Positions 1 through 6,607 of a stretch of 8,678 nt of DNA are shown one piece after another. The notes under the pieces were generated by a model. It was not told the origin of the DNA. It did not search any database and saw only the letters and a program-made list of their open reading frames with translations. This DNA is from Ferrimicrobium sp. (GTDB taxonomy: Bacteria > Actinomycetota > Acidimicrobiia > Acidimicrobiales > Acidimicrobiaceae). A program made the translations under genes and the position numbers. How positions within the stretch are numbered: the stretch's first letter is position 1; each line of letters opens with the position of its first letter. The stretch is taken from NCBI GenBank assembly GCA_027365375.1, contig DAHXNM010000323.1, positions 1-8,678 of the forward strand. Reading direction: 5' to 3'.

Positions 1-1151
1 ATAAGATCGCGAACCTGATCCAGTTCGGCATAGAGACGCCTCGCCTCATGGGCTAAGGCTCGCTTCGACTCGTCAAGAATAGCAGTTTCCAGACGTGAAA
101 TCGACTCCAATACCGACACTGCCGGATAGAGCCCACGCTGGGCTTGCGATCGGCTAAGGACGATATGGCCATCGAGCACCGAGCGGGCAGAGTCAGCGAT
201 CGGGTCGTTCAGATCATCCCCGTCAACCAGCACCGAGTAGATTCCGGTGATGCTTCCGAGGCTAGAGGTGCCGGCACGCTCCAAGAGCCGCGCCATAAGC
301 GCGAAGACCGATGGTGGATAGCCGCGAACACTCGGCGGTTCGCCGGCTGAAAGCCCAATCTCACGCTGTGCCAGCCCAAGACGGGTGAGCGAGTCCATCA
401 CCAACAGGACCTTCTTGCCTTGGTCACGAAACCACTCTGCCACTCTCGTAGCCGCTAGAGCAGCACGGACGCGCAACAGCGGAGGTGCATCGGAGGTCGC
501 CACTACGATAGCAGCCTTCGCCAGTCCCTCGGGACCAAGATCGTGTTCGAGGAACTCCTTCACCTCTCGCCCACGCTCTCCTACCAGCGCTAGAACGATA
601 ACGTCGACATCGGCACCTCGGATCATCATCGAGAGCAACGAGGACTTGCCTACTCCAGCACCGGCAAAGACACCGAGTCGTTGCCCTATTCCACACGGGA
701 CTAAGGTATCGATAACCCTGATTCCGAGCGACAGCTGTTCATCGATCAAACGACGATCCATCGGCGAAGGGGCACGTCCTTCTATAACAACCAGATCTTC
801 CGGAGAGAGTGGTCCAAGCTGGTCGATCGGCCGTCCCTCGGAGTCCAATACCCTGCCAAGCAGCGATGGCCCGACCGGGAAGAGTGGTGGTCGCTTCAGC
901 GACCAAGCAGGATTGCCGTAACGCACCCCGGTCATCTCCTTGAACGGCATACAGATCAGCCTCTGATTATCGAGTCCAACGACCTCAGCGATGAGCGTTC
1001 TAGACCCTCCTAGGTCCACTACGACGGCATCTCCGATCCCTGCCTCGACTCCCTCGACCTCTAGGTGCATGCCAACCAGTCGGCAGACTCTTCCACGTGG
1101 CGTCGGTTCTACCACCGATAGCAGCCGTTCTCGCATCAGGTCAGGAATCAT
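1..1151 (-). CDS. fliI: Flagellar type III export ATPase FliI (3' end beyond window)
   Basis: ATPase that energises or primes export of flagellar rod, hook and filament subunits at the cytoplasmic base of the flagellum. I translated 383 codons from the ATG at 1151; the frame is still open at base 1, so roughly the last 50-60 residues of a family that is usually 430-460 long are missing. The Walker A loop AGAGVGKSS lies at residues 163-171 (Lys169). GERGREVKEF contains the likely catalytic Glu192. The Walker B strand ends at Asp253 (VLLVMDS), and the F1/FliI signature PPSVRGYPPSVF lies at 272-283. The N-terminal beta-barrel part includes LGRVLDSEGRPID. The start overlaps the end of fliH by 11 bases, with a weak GGTAG ribosome site in front. 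An ATG five codons further in is possible but has no better site. Position after fliH in a flagellar operon separates it from the related F1 beta and SctN ATPases. Confidence 0.96.
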   Translation of the reverse strand, partial: MIPDLMRERLLSVVEPTPRGRVCRLVGMHLEVEGVEAGIGDAVVVDLGGSRTLIAEVVGLDNQRLICMPFKEMTGVRYGNPAWSLKRPPLFPVGPSLLGRVLDSEGRPIDQLGPLSPEDLVVIEGRAPSPMDRRLIDEQLSLGIRVIDTLVPCGIGQRLGVFAGAGVGKSSLLSMMIRGADVDVIVLALVGERGREVKEFLEHDLGPEGLAKAAIVVATSDAPPLLRVRAALAATRVAEWFRDQGKKVLLVMDSLTRLGLAQREIGLSAGEPPSVRGYPPSVFALMARLLERAGTSSLGSITGIYSVLVDGDDLNDPIADSARSVLDGHIVLSRSQAQRGLYPAVSVLESISRLETAILDESKRALAHEARRLYAELDQVRDL

Positions 1152-1782
1152 GGTGCCAACTACCTAGCTCATTTACGACACGCTCAAAGGCAGTGGCGAT
1201 GCGTGCATCAAAGACTCGGGCACCCGACTCCACGACAAGATCGTGAGAGCCAAATCCGTCACCAACTATAGCTGCTGCCTCGAGACCCTGCTCGAGCAAC
1301 CTGGGGATCAACACCGCGTTCACTTCATCGAGGTTTTCAGCAGCCACCCTCACCAAGAAGGTCTCCTGGGTCGCTGCTGACTCCGCCGTCTCTTCGACGA
1401 TCTGACGAATACGATCGAATGGCTGAGCAATCTCGGTGCGAAGAATCCGCTGTGCGAGTTCGAGAGAGAAGCGAATGATATCGGCTAGCTCCAGCGAGAA
1501 TTGATGCGCTCGTGCCTGGTGGAGTCCACGAATCGCGGCGTCGAGTAGCGTGTTGTTCTGACGAGAACGCTCGAGTTCTTCTTTAACCTCTCGATCAAGA
1601 ATCGCTCTAGCATGCTCTATCCCGGCCGCAAAGCCTTCGCTGTGAGCCGCTTCAAGCTCCTCGCGCCACTCGGCCATAGATCGAGAGGCAGTCGCGCTAC
1701 CAAGGCCGATGTCCTCCAGGACGGTCTCCACTGAGGGCAGGTCGAGTCTGATCACATCACTTGGGTTAGAGCACGAGTCCAT
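1141..1782 (-). CDS. fliH: Flagellar export apparatus protein FliH
   Basis: Partner and negative regulator of the FliI ATPase; FliH dimers tether FliI to the C-ring and the export gate. The 213-residue length is typical. Residues about 37-75 are charged and helical, with small residues spaced as in the FliH glycine-repeat region (Gly50 and Gly54 in EGFAAG). Residues about 95-135 form the helical IAxxIL-like segment (ELAQRILRTEI). The C-terminal domain ends with a version of the family motif: VVESGARVFDARIATAFERV at 183-202. The sequence itself is weakly conserved, as is normal for FliH, so the call also rests on its place between fliG and fliI. Its ATG shares one base with the fliG stop (TGATG), and a GAGGAG lies 11 bases upstream inside fliG, so translation is probably coupled. 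Confidence 0.9.
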   Translation of the reverse strand: MDSCSNPSDVIRLDLPSVETVLEDIGLGSATASRSMAEWREELEAAHSEGFAAGIEHARAILDREVKEELERSRQNNTLLDAAIRGLHQARAHQFSLELADIIRFSLELAQRILRTEIAQPFDRIRQIVEETAESAATQETFLVRVAAENLDEVNAVLIPRLLEQGLEAAAIVGDGFGSHDLVVESGARVFDARIATAFERVVNELGSWHHDS

Positions 1783-2792
1783 CAGTCGACTAACTCCTCA
1801 TCGGAACGAATTAGCATAATCTCGCCCGAGGCTTCGAGTTCGCGGACAGAGCGCACGATCGTCGCCTGCGCGGCCTCAACAGTGGAGAGCCGAACTGGGC
1901 CAAGGATCTCGATCTCCTCCTCTAGGTCAAGTGCAGCTCGCTCTGAGATGTTGCCCATCACCTTCGCAACCGAGGATTGGGCTACACCCTTTAGAGCGAC
2001 CGCGAGATCCTTCGGACTTACCTGGCGCAAAACTCGCTGCAAGGTACGGTCGTCCAGAGCTAACACATCTTCAAAGACAAACATCTGCTCTCGGATGCGA
2101 TCGGCCAACTCCGGATCGACCGCATCGAGATCAGATAGGATACGTCGTTCAGTCGTCTGGTCTATGTTGTTAAGGATCTCGACGACTGAGTTCAGCCCGC
2201 TGTGCATCGCCACCGGTCCTGACTTGGTGAGACCAGCGAGCTTGCGCTGCAAGATTACAGCAGTCTGTTCGACGATAGACGGGTCAACCCGATTGAGCAG
2301 AGCGATACGACGGGTGACGTCAGCCCTCATCTCATCGGGCATCGCCCCCATAACCTCAGCTGCCATAGTGGAGCTGACGTGAGAGAGGATTAGCGCAACC
2401 GCCTGTGGGTGTTCACCCTGCAGGAACGAGGCGAGCTGGAAGGACTCGACATGAGACAGAAAGGATAGCGGATTCTCGATCGATCGGCCGGAGAACTGCG
2501 CTAACACCTCGTCAGCCTCGTTCTTTCCCAACCGGGCCGCAAGGATATTCCGTGCTGCATCCATCCCACCCTGGCCAACAGTCTTGACGGCGATGACGGA
2601 CTCGACAAACTCCTCCATCAGCTCCGAAATCGTCTCCTTCTCAAGGCTCGGCAGTTTGGCGATCTCAAGGGTGAGTGCAACCGCCTCTGTTTCGCTCATC
2701 GATCGCAACACACGAGCCGCCAACTCAGTACCTAGTTGCACCAAGACAGCTGCTGACTTCTGGATCCCTGTGAGATCTTTGACTTGGGTCAT
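1782..2792 (-). CDS. fliG: Flagellar motor switch protein FliG
   Basis: Rotor protein of the C-ring that touches the MotA stator, generates torque and takes part in direction switching. It has 336 residues, the usual length. The N-terminal domain that binds FliF contains GGMDAARNIL at 75-84. The middle domain has the diagnostic EHPQ motif at 127-130 (FLQGEHPQAVALIL). The linker has a GLNSVVEILNNI version of the conserved GG-containing stretch at 199-210. The C-terminal torque domain starts at MFVFEDVLALDDR (237-249) and carries the charged helix residues expected for stator contact: Lys268, Arg285 in NISERAA, a DLEEE cluster at 289-293 and Arg301 in GPVRLSTVEAAQ. The ATG overlaps the fliF stop in ATGA, with GAGGT just upstream, which indicates coupled translation. 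Confidence 0.97.
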   Translation of the reverse strand: MTQVKDLTGIQKSAAVLVQLGTELAARVLRSMSETEAVALTLEIAKLPSLEKETISELMEEFVESVIAVKTVGQGGMDAARNILAARLGKNEADEVLAQFSGRSIENPLSFLSHVESFQLASFLQGEHPQAVALILSHVSSTMAAEVMGAMPDEMRADVTRRIALLNRVDPSIVEQTAVILQRKLAGLTKSGPVAMHSGLNSVVEILNNIDQTTERRILSDLDAVDPELADRIREQMFVFEDVLALDDRTLQRVLRQVSPKDLAVALKGVAQSSVAKVMGNISERAALDLEEEIEILGPVRLSTVEAAQATIVRSVRELEASGEIMLIRSDEELVD

Positions 2793-4324
2793 CTAGTACC
2801 TCGAGAACCCATCCAGATGCGCAGCAGCTTTGCGACATCATCTGGCTGTTTGTCTATATAGTCGAGCACATCATCAGCGACAATCGGCTGTGCTGTCGGC
2901 ATCGAAAGCGCGGGCATCAACTGTGTCTCGTCACCGGGACCGAGGGCCATAGCCGGCGTGCCCGCATCGAGGAAGAGTGGCTCAATCTCCGTTCGCGCCG
3001 ATGATCGCGCCATCAGCAGGATTGCTCCAACCACACCAAGCACCAGCAACAGAATCTTGCCGATTGAGAATATCGAACCAAGCGGACTTGCGGTGGCTGC
3101 GGGTGTCGCCGTCTGCGTAGCAAACGGTAGCGCCACAACGCTAAGGGTATCACCACGCTTGGCAACGATCCCGGCTGCGGCGGCAACCATATTCTTGATC
3201 TTGGTAAGCGAGTAACCACCTTTGAGCTTCGAGTTCACCGCCACCGCCACCGATAGCCGCTGTACTTGCCCGGGAGCCTGCACCGTCGTTTGGTCAACTT
3301 GACCAACCGCGTAGCTGTTGTTCGCCGAGTTTTGTTTGTAGTTACTCTTGGTTCCGTTCCCTGCCGCTGGCGTCACCGCACCAAGAGTTCCTCCGGCAAC
3401 CGTACCGTTTCCGATGAAGGTCTGGGTCTGGGTGTTGGACTGAGTGAGCGCTGATTGCGGCTTGCCCTTGACCGTCGGAATCTGTTGTGACTTGGTAGTC
3501 ACCTGGTTGTAGTTCAGGGTAGCGGAGACTCGAACGTTAGCCTGATTGGGGCCGAGAACCGAATCGAGCATCGACTGCAACGATGCCTCCATCGTGTTGT
3601 CATAGGCTTGGGTAGTTGAACTAGTTCCAGTACCGGTAACCCCTTGTCCCGGTGCAGCCAATACATCACCGTTCTGATCAACTACGGTTACCCCTTTGGC
3701 GTTCATATTCGGGATTGCGGAGGCCACTAGATGCACGATCGCCTGAACTTGAGTAGACGACAACGTCACTCCATTATCCAAAGTCACGATCACCGATGCC
3801 GTCGGAGTCTGATTACCTCCAACGGCAAAGACATCGGTCGGAGGTAGCGCTAGATTGACCTGCGCAGTCTGTACTCCGTTGATAGCCTCGATCGTCTGCT
3901 CGAGCTGGCCCTGAAGTGCTGCCTGATAGTCCGCCTGCTGGGTGATCTGTGAAGTGGTGATGCCGACGCTGGAGAGCAAGGAGAGACCGACCGTTGAGTT
4001 GGCCGGCAGACCTGCCTGTGCCATTGCAATCCGCTCCTGATCGACCATGTTCTGGGGCACCTCAATCACCGACCCTGAATCCGCCAGCTGATAGGGCACG
4101 CCTGCACTTGTCAGCTTTGTGGTGATCGAACCGGCATCAGATGCCGACAGATTAGTGAACAAGACACCATAGGTCGGCTTTGAGGTCATCGTCGACACCA
4201 CGAAGACGATCGCGACTACGATCGCGATACCGACCAAGACGACGGCCTTCTGTCCGGTGGTAAAGCCGTCGGCAAATTTCTTCAAACTCTTGGTAACGTT
4301 TGACAGCGTATCTGTAGACGCCAT
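2789..4324 (-). CDS. fliF: Flagellar MS-ring protein FliF
   Basis: Builds the membrane and supramembrane ring, the foundation of the basal body, and houses the export gate. It has 511 residues with the classic FliF plan: a short cytoplasmic N-terminus, transmembrane helix 1 at about 27-46, ring-building motifs in the external region (YGVLFTNLSASDAG at 52-65; LEQTIEAINGVQTAQVNLAL at 141-160; ASVIVTL), transmembrane helix 2 at about 420-438 (ILLLVLGVVGAILLMA), and a cytoplasmic tail whose last 25 residues (DDVLDYIDKQPDDVAKLLRI at 484-503) match the FliG-binding end. Residues about 280-350 are rich in Gln, Asn, Thr, Ser and Gly, a variable loop of this family. An AAGGAG six bases before the ATG supports the start. 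It is the only flagellar gene here separated from its upstream neighbour, by 55 bp. Confidence 0.97.
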   Translation of the reverse strand: MASTDTLSNVTKSLKKFADGFTTGQKAVVLVGIAIVVAIVFVVSTMTSKPTYGVLFTNLSASDAGSITTKLTSAGVPYQLADSGSVIEVPQNMVDQERIAMAQAGLPANSTVGLSLLSSVGITTSQITQQADYQAALQGQLEQTIEAINGVQTAQVNLALPPTDVFAVGGNQTPTASVIVTLDNGVTLSSTQVQAIVHLVASAIPNMNAKGVTVVDQNGDVLAAPGQGVTGTGTSSTTQAYDNTMEASLQSMLDSVLGPNQANVRVSATLNYNQVTTKSQQIPTVKGKPQSALTQSNTQTQTFIGNGTVAGGTLGAVTPAAGNGTKSNYKQNSANNSYAVGQVDQTTVQAPGQVQRLSVAVAVNSKLKGGYSLTKIKNMVAAAAGIVAKRGDTLSVVALPFATQTATPAATASPLGSIFSIGKILLLVLGVVGAILLMARSSARTEIEPLFLDAGTPAMALGPGDETQLMPALSMPTAQPIVADDVLDYIDKQPDDVAKLLRIWMGSRGTR

Positions 4325-4330
4325 TTCTTA

Positions 4331-4336
4331 CTCCTT
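4331..4336 (-). promoter_or_regulatory. Shine-Dalgarno site of fliF
   Basis: AAGGAG followed by a six-base spacer and the fliF ATG. It fixes the start and shows that fliF has its own initiation site, unlike its overlapping neighbours. I see no convincing promoter or terminator hairpin in the 55-bp fliE-fliF gap. Confidence 0.75.
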
Positions 4337-4379
4337 GCCCAAACTTGCTAGCTATACCCTGCTGGTAACTTATGATCGC

Positions 4380-4685
4380 CTAGAACTGCGTTGACATGAT
4401 CTGGCCAAGCGAACTCACCGCGCCGTTGCGCAGGGCGACTACCAGTTGTGTTGCAAGCAACGACTCGTTGGAGGCGACCATCGCGTTGCTCAAGTTCGCC
4501 TGCCCAGCGGCTACTTGTTGTGCTTGAGTCGCAGCGGTAGCCTGGGTTCCCTGCAATGAATCGATGGCATTTCCGAGAATTTTGCCAAAGGAACTGGACC
4601 CTGCCGCACCACTCGGGGCAGTCGATCCGATTGGAGGAAAATTCGCCCCAAGGCTCGAAGTAATAGCACCAATTGCGGGGACCAT
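4380..4685 (-). CDS. fliE: Flagellar hook-basal body protein FliE
   Basis: Small exported protein that links the MS-ring/export gate to the proximal rod and is needed for export of later subunits. The 101-residue length is typical. Residues 1-32 are low-complexity (Gly, Ala, Ser, Pro). FGKILGNAIDSLQGTQ at 33-48 is the usual first amphipathic helix. The C-terminal half has the FliE pattern: small-residue helix, NAMVASNES, then the end motif LVVALRNGAVSSLGQIM at 81-97, a match to the family's vRNKvvxAyqeIM ending. The ATG shares a base with the flgC stop (TGATG). The family normally sits between flgC and fliF, exactly as here. Confidence 0.93.
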   Translation of the reverse strand: MVPAIGAITSSLGANFPPIGSTAPSGAAGSSSFGKILGNAIDSLQGTQATAATQAQQVAAGQANLSNAMVASNESLLATQLVVALRNGAVSSLGQIMSTQF

Positions 4686-5119
4686 CAGCTCACTATCCCT
4701 AGAACGGAGAGATAAGCCGCCTTCGCCTGACTGATTACCGAGGCGTTCGCTTCATAACCGTACTGCGCAGTCACCAGGTTACCTAGTTGAGTGCCCATAT
4801 TGATGCCAGGCTCCTTCACCAATCCCTGCTTGTTCGCCAACGTAGAACTCGGATCATAGGCGAGCACACCATTTGGTTTAGGGGTAACGATCGAGCTCAC
4901 CTGGACCCCATCTCCAAGCGCATAGTTGGTGAAATTAGGTATACTCGAAGAGTTCACCGATGGCTTCGGAGCCACTAGAACCTCTTGTTCTTGATATTGA
5001 GGTTGATTAACACCAGCGATATCGTTAGCATTTGCAACATTTGAGCCGATCGTGTTCAACCACGCCTGTTCGACATTCACACCACTACCAGCGATGTTGA
5101 TAGCACCAAAGAGAGACAT
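4685..5119 (-). CDS. flgC: Flagellar proximal rod protein FlgC
   Basis: Exported rod component of the basal body. Its 144 residues are close to the family norm (about 130-150). The N-terminal rod/hook motif appears as NTIGSNVANANDIAG at 22-36, a variant of the usual NiANAnT signature, followed by QYQEQEVLVAP in place of the common YrRq.v.f segment. The C-terminal helix is diagnostic: VKEPGINMGTQL at 101-112 and AQYGYEANASVISQAKAAYL at 118-137, matching the family's A.R.YeANv.vi...K ending. The start follows a GGGAGG about ten bases upstream inside flgB, and its ATG shares a base with the flgB TAA stop. Confidence 0.93.
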   Translation of the reverse strand: MSLFGAINIAGSGVNVEQAWLNTIGSNVANANDIAGVNQPQYQEQEVLVAPKPSVNSSSIPNFTNYALGDGVQVSSIVTPKPNGVLAYDPSSTLANKQGLVKEPGINMGTQLGNLVTAQYGYEANASVISQAKAAYLSVLGIVS

Positions 5120-5457
5120 TAGAACTGGCCTCCCATCGCACCCGAAAGAATCTGAAACTGAGTAGTCAGTTGATCAGAAACAGCCTGATATGAGAGCGCA
5201 TTATTTTGCAGTCTCACTAACTGGTTTCCGGTGGAAACATTGTTACCATCCAATGACTCTGGATTGGTAGATGGACTCAGCGTCGCTGACGCCGTCCCTC
5301 CATTGGCAAGCGCGCTCGAGAGCGAAGACTGGAAGGAGACATTAGTCGCCTGAAAACCAGGAGTGTTCACATTAGCCAGGTTGTTTGCGATGGCATGCTG
5401 CTGAGCCGTTAGCCCATCGAGAGCAAACTGGAGAGCCTGAATCGAGGTAGAACCCAC
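5119..5457 (-). CDS. flgB: Flagellar proximal rod protein FlgB
   Basis: Exported rod component and first gene of the flagellar structural operon. It has 112 residues, shorter than the more usual 125-140. The N-terminal rod signature is intact: ANNLANVNTPGFQATNVSFQ at 25-44. The C-terminal coiled segment is RLQNNALSYQAVSDQLTTQF. The shortening lies in the variable middle, which here is a Ser/Thr/Asn-rich stretch. Translation starts at GTG: an in-frame TGA lies five codons upstream with no other start codon between, and GAAAGGG sits seven bases before the GTG, so the start is well determined. The long non-coding leader in front implies that this is where operon expression is controlled. Confidence 0.93.
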   Translation of the reverse strand: MGSTSIQALQFALDGLTAQQHAIANNLANVNTPGFQATNVSFQSSLSSALANGGTASATLSPSTNPESLDGNNVSTGNQLVRLQNNALSYQAVSDQLTTQFQILSGAMGGQF

Positions 5458-5464
5458 GGTACCG

Positions 5465-5471
5465 CCCTTTC
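5465..5471 (-). promoter_or_regulatory. Shine-Dalgarno site deciding the flgB GTG start
   Basis: GAAAGGG with a seven-base spacer to GTG at 5457. No ATG is available in frame before the upstream TGA, so this site selects the non-ATG start. Confidence 0.75.
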
Positions 5472-5491
5472 AAAGTAAGGCTATCCATGGC

Positions 5492-5524
5492 CTACTTCCG
5501 AGCGATCCGTGCTCGCAGGAGTAG
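5492..5524 (-). promoter_or_regulatory. Bulged stem-loop in the flgB leader
   Basis: On the transcript strand CTACTCC pairs with GGAAGTAG (one bulged A), and inside it GAGC pairs with GCTC across a seven-base loop ACGGATC, with a TGC bulge on one side. That gives 11 base pairs in 33 nt, ending about 35 bases upstream of the flgB GTG. There is no T-run after it, so it is not a simple terminator. Confidence 0.4.
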
Positions 5525-5591
5525 CTTCGGTCGACCAACGCAGCCACTTAAATAACTTTTGGACGACGTCACTGTGCTCTCACGCCTACTG

Positions 5592-5618
5592 ACCTGTGAA
5601 CGTTCATCGTTACCTGTG
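5592..5618. repeat. Direct repeats ACCTGTG flanking the palindrome TGAACGTTCA
   Basis: ACCTGTG occurs at 5592-5598 and 5612-5618, 20 bp apart start to start, so both copies face nearly the same side of the helix. The perfect 10-bp palindrome TGAACGTTCA (5597-5606) lies between and touches the first copy. The layout resembles a regulator binding site upstream of flgB; no regulator can be named. Confidence 0.4.
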
Positions 5619-5747
5619 GCAGCTGAAGGCAATGCCTCGTCGATTACACAACTCGTGCGATCGAGCACCACGCTAATAAGTGATGATCGTTTAGGTTAAT
5701 CTGCTGGGTGCCAAGAGTTTAATTCGCCAGCTTACGCCAACACTCAT

Positions 5748-5759
5748 GAAGTCGACTTC
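5748..5759. repeat. 12-bp perfect palindrome GAAGTCGACTTC
   Basis: Perfect two-fold symmetric 12-mer in the non-coding region about 290 bp upstream of the flgB start and 75 bp downstream of the FliT-like gene. It could be an operator. It is too short and loop-free to act as an RNA hairpin. Confidence 0.3.
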
Positions 5760-5833
5760 GATTATGAACGAATCCACGGACACTATGACAGCGCAGAGAT
5801 CACATGTCTATAGTCTTTTGCGTGCCGCCAAAT

Positions 5834-6112
5834 TCATGCCAACACATCGATCAAAACTATGCGATCTGGATCCTTCATTCGTGAGTAGCGCAACACCGTC
5901 GAAAACGCGTCCATTCGAGTCCGGAGCTCCTCACTCAACTCCTGCGTACGCGCCACAAGTGCCTCGGAACGTCCTCGTAACAACTCAGGGAGACGAACAT
6001 TCGGCTGCTCGTGACTGAAGCTCTCCGTCGCCACTTTGCCGGAGGCGAGAGACTCAGCGACAGCGTCGAGATGCTGCTCGTAGGCGTCGAGATAGGCTAT
6101 CCACTCCTCCAC
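5834..6112 (-). CDS. Small helical protein, probable FliT/FlgN-type flagellar chaperone
   Basis: 92 residues, GTG start, predicted almost wholly alpha-helical. Helix 1 is acidic and aromatic (WIAYLDAYEQHLDAVAESL at 4-22). A short linker with LPELLRGRSEALVARTQELS at about 41-60 follows, then a second helix ending near LRYSRM. As I recall them, the small uncharacterised proteins near flagellar genes in actinobacteria share this pattern (W..xLD..E..L, then LP..L..R...L..R). FliT/FlgN-type export chaperones are likewise short two- to three-helix proteins. The stop of the upstream 101-codon ORF lies one base before this GTG (TGAGGTG), suggesting coupling, and the flagellar operon follows on the same strand. 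No alternative start exists, because an in-frame TAG lies six codons upstream. The coding call is fairly firm; the chaperone function is inferred from shape and context. Confidence 0.6.
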   Translation of the reverse strand: MEEWIAYLDAYEQHLDAVAESLASGKVATESFSHEQPNVRLPELLRGRSEALVARTQELSEELRTRMDAFSTVLRYSRMKDPDRIVLIDVLA

Positions 6113-6113
6113 C

Positions 6114-6419
6114 TCAGACCACCAACGCTATTAGCTGATCTGATCGCTCAACTTGAGCACCAACAACGGCCTTTGCCGAGCTCTCACTCCCCTCGCCAAG
6201 GCAAGAGAGAACAAAACAATGTTTAACTCGCCGACTGACTCCGGAAACATCCTCAAAGACATCAGGGCTGCGCATCTGCCGATGCAGCGATGAGACAGCC
6301 AGTATGTCAGATGAACCTTGGGTTTGGAGAGCATGAGTAGCGCACACCAACGAGACAGGTAGCACCGGCTGCAGCGCAGCTAGCGCCAGTGACACGCTGG
6401 TCTTGCCTGTATAGGTCAC
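6114..6419 (-). CDS. Unrecognised small protein, coupled to the FliT-like gene
   Basis: 101 codons from a GTG with an excellent ribosome site (AGAAAGGA, six-base spacer). I do not recognise the product. It starts with one Lys and a hydrophobic stretch, SVSLALAALQPVLPVSLV at about 8-25, which could be a weak signal peptide or membrane-associated segment, followed by a Ser/Val/Ala-rich polar remainder (RQMRSPDVFEDVSGVSRRV near 47-65) with two cysteines (Cys69 and Cys75). It is not FliS or FlgM in this frame. Its stop sits one base before the next gene's GTG, and its own GTG overlaps the stop of a preceding open frame in GTGA, both operon-like. Composition is less convincing than that of the flagellar genes, so it could also be a decayed gene read in the wrong frame. 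Confidence 0.4.
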   Translation of the reverse strand: MTYTGKTSVSLALAALQPVLPVSLVCATHALQTQGSSDILAVSSLHRQMRSPDVFEDVSGVSRRVKHCFVLSCLGEGSESSAKAVVGAQVERSDQLIALVV

Positions 6420-6607
6420 GACGAATCCTTTCTACAGAGGTTGGTCAATCTCGCCGCTGAGACAACTCGCCCCGCTAGCTCAACGATCCCAACCGAGTCT
6501 CCATCATGTCGAACTCCTGTTTGAGCATCCTGTGCTCTGAGTAAATCATCGGCAAATAGTGCGGATACTGTTACTGTTCAACCGAAATCTACCGATGATA
6601 TTCGCAC
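6416..6607 (-). pseudogene. Possible stop-interrupted small ORF, faintly FlgM-like
   Basis: Reading from a GTG at 6607 gives VRISSVDFG, then an in-frame TGA at 6580-6578, then 53 more open codons in the same frame, ending at a TGA that overlaps the next ORF's GTG. The second part includes SALFADDLLRAQDAQTGVR and DSVGIVELAGRVVSAARL. The latter has the D-V-x-I-x-x-x-A-x-x-V-x-x-A spacing seen in the middle of anti-sigma-28 FlgM proteins, but the conserved FlgM C-terminal half is absent in this frame. There is no good ribosome site for the GTG. Either a broken gene or a chance open frame; open frames of this length are common by chance at this GC. Confidence 0.2.
6426..6433 (-). promoter_or_regulatory. 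Shine-Dalgarno site before the 101-codon ORF
   Basis: AGAAAGGA, then TTCGTC, then GTG at 6419. This is one of the best-placed ribosome sites in the window and the main reason to accept that ORF. Confidence 0.5.

Larger units (their letters stand above)
5458..5833 (-). promoter_or_regulatory. Non-coding leader and presumed promoter region of the flagellar operon
   Basis: The 376 bases between the FliT-like gene and flgB show no credible reading frame on either strand. In the direction of transcription they contain a 12-bp palindrome (5748-5759), an AT-rich stretch, two direct copies of CACAGGT about two helical turns apart flanking a 10-bp palindrome (5592-5618), and a bulged hairpin just ahead of flgB (5492-5524). 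I could not place a convincing promoter; a weak TAAA plus CAGATTAA pair near 5721-5696 only loosely recalls a flagellar sigma-28 site. The regulatory role is inferred from position and from the density of symmetric elements. Confidence 0.45.

Noticed and set aside
385..921. Plus-strand 178-codon frame
   Set aside because: Directly antisense to fliI, whose Walker motifs are unmistakable; the Arg/Ser/Thr-rich product is a shadow.
5696..5721. TAAA-N14-CAGATTAA as a sigma-28 promoter for flgB
   Set aside because: Only a loose match to the -10 element with non-standard spacing, and it is some 240 bases from the flgB start; kept only as a remark.
5746..6018. Plus-strand 90-codon frame
   Set aside because: Mostly antisense to the helical FliT-like gene, no ribosome site, and composition typical of a shadow frame.
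6114..6607. Decayed fliS in several frames
   Set aside because: A short stretch (YRQDQRVTGAS) in a secondary frame recalls the FliS N-terminus, but no later FliS segment could be found in any frame.
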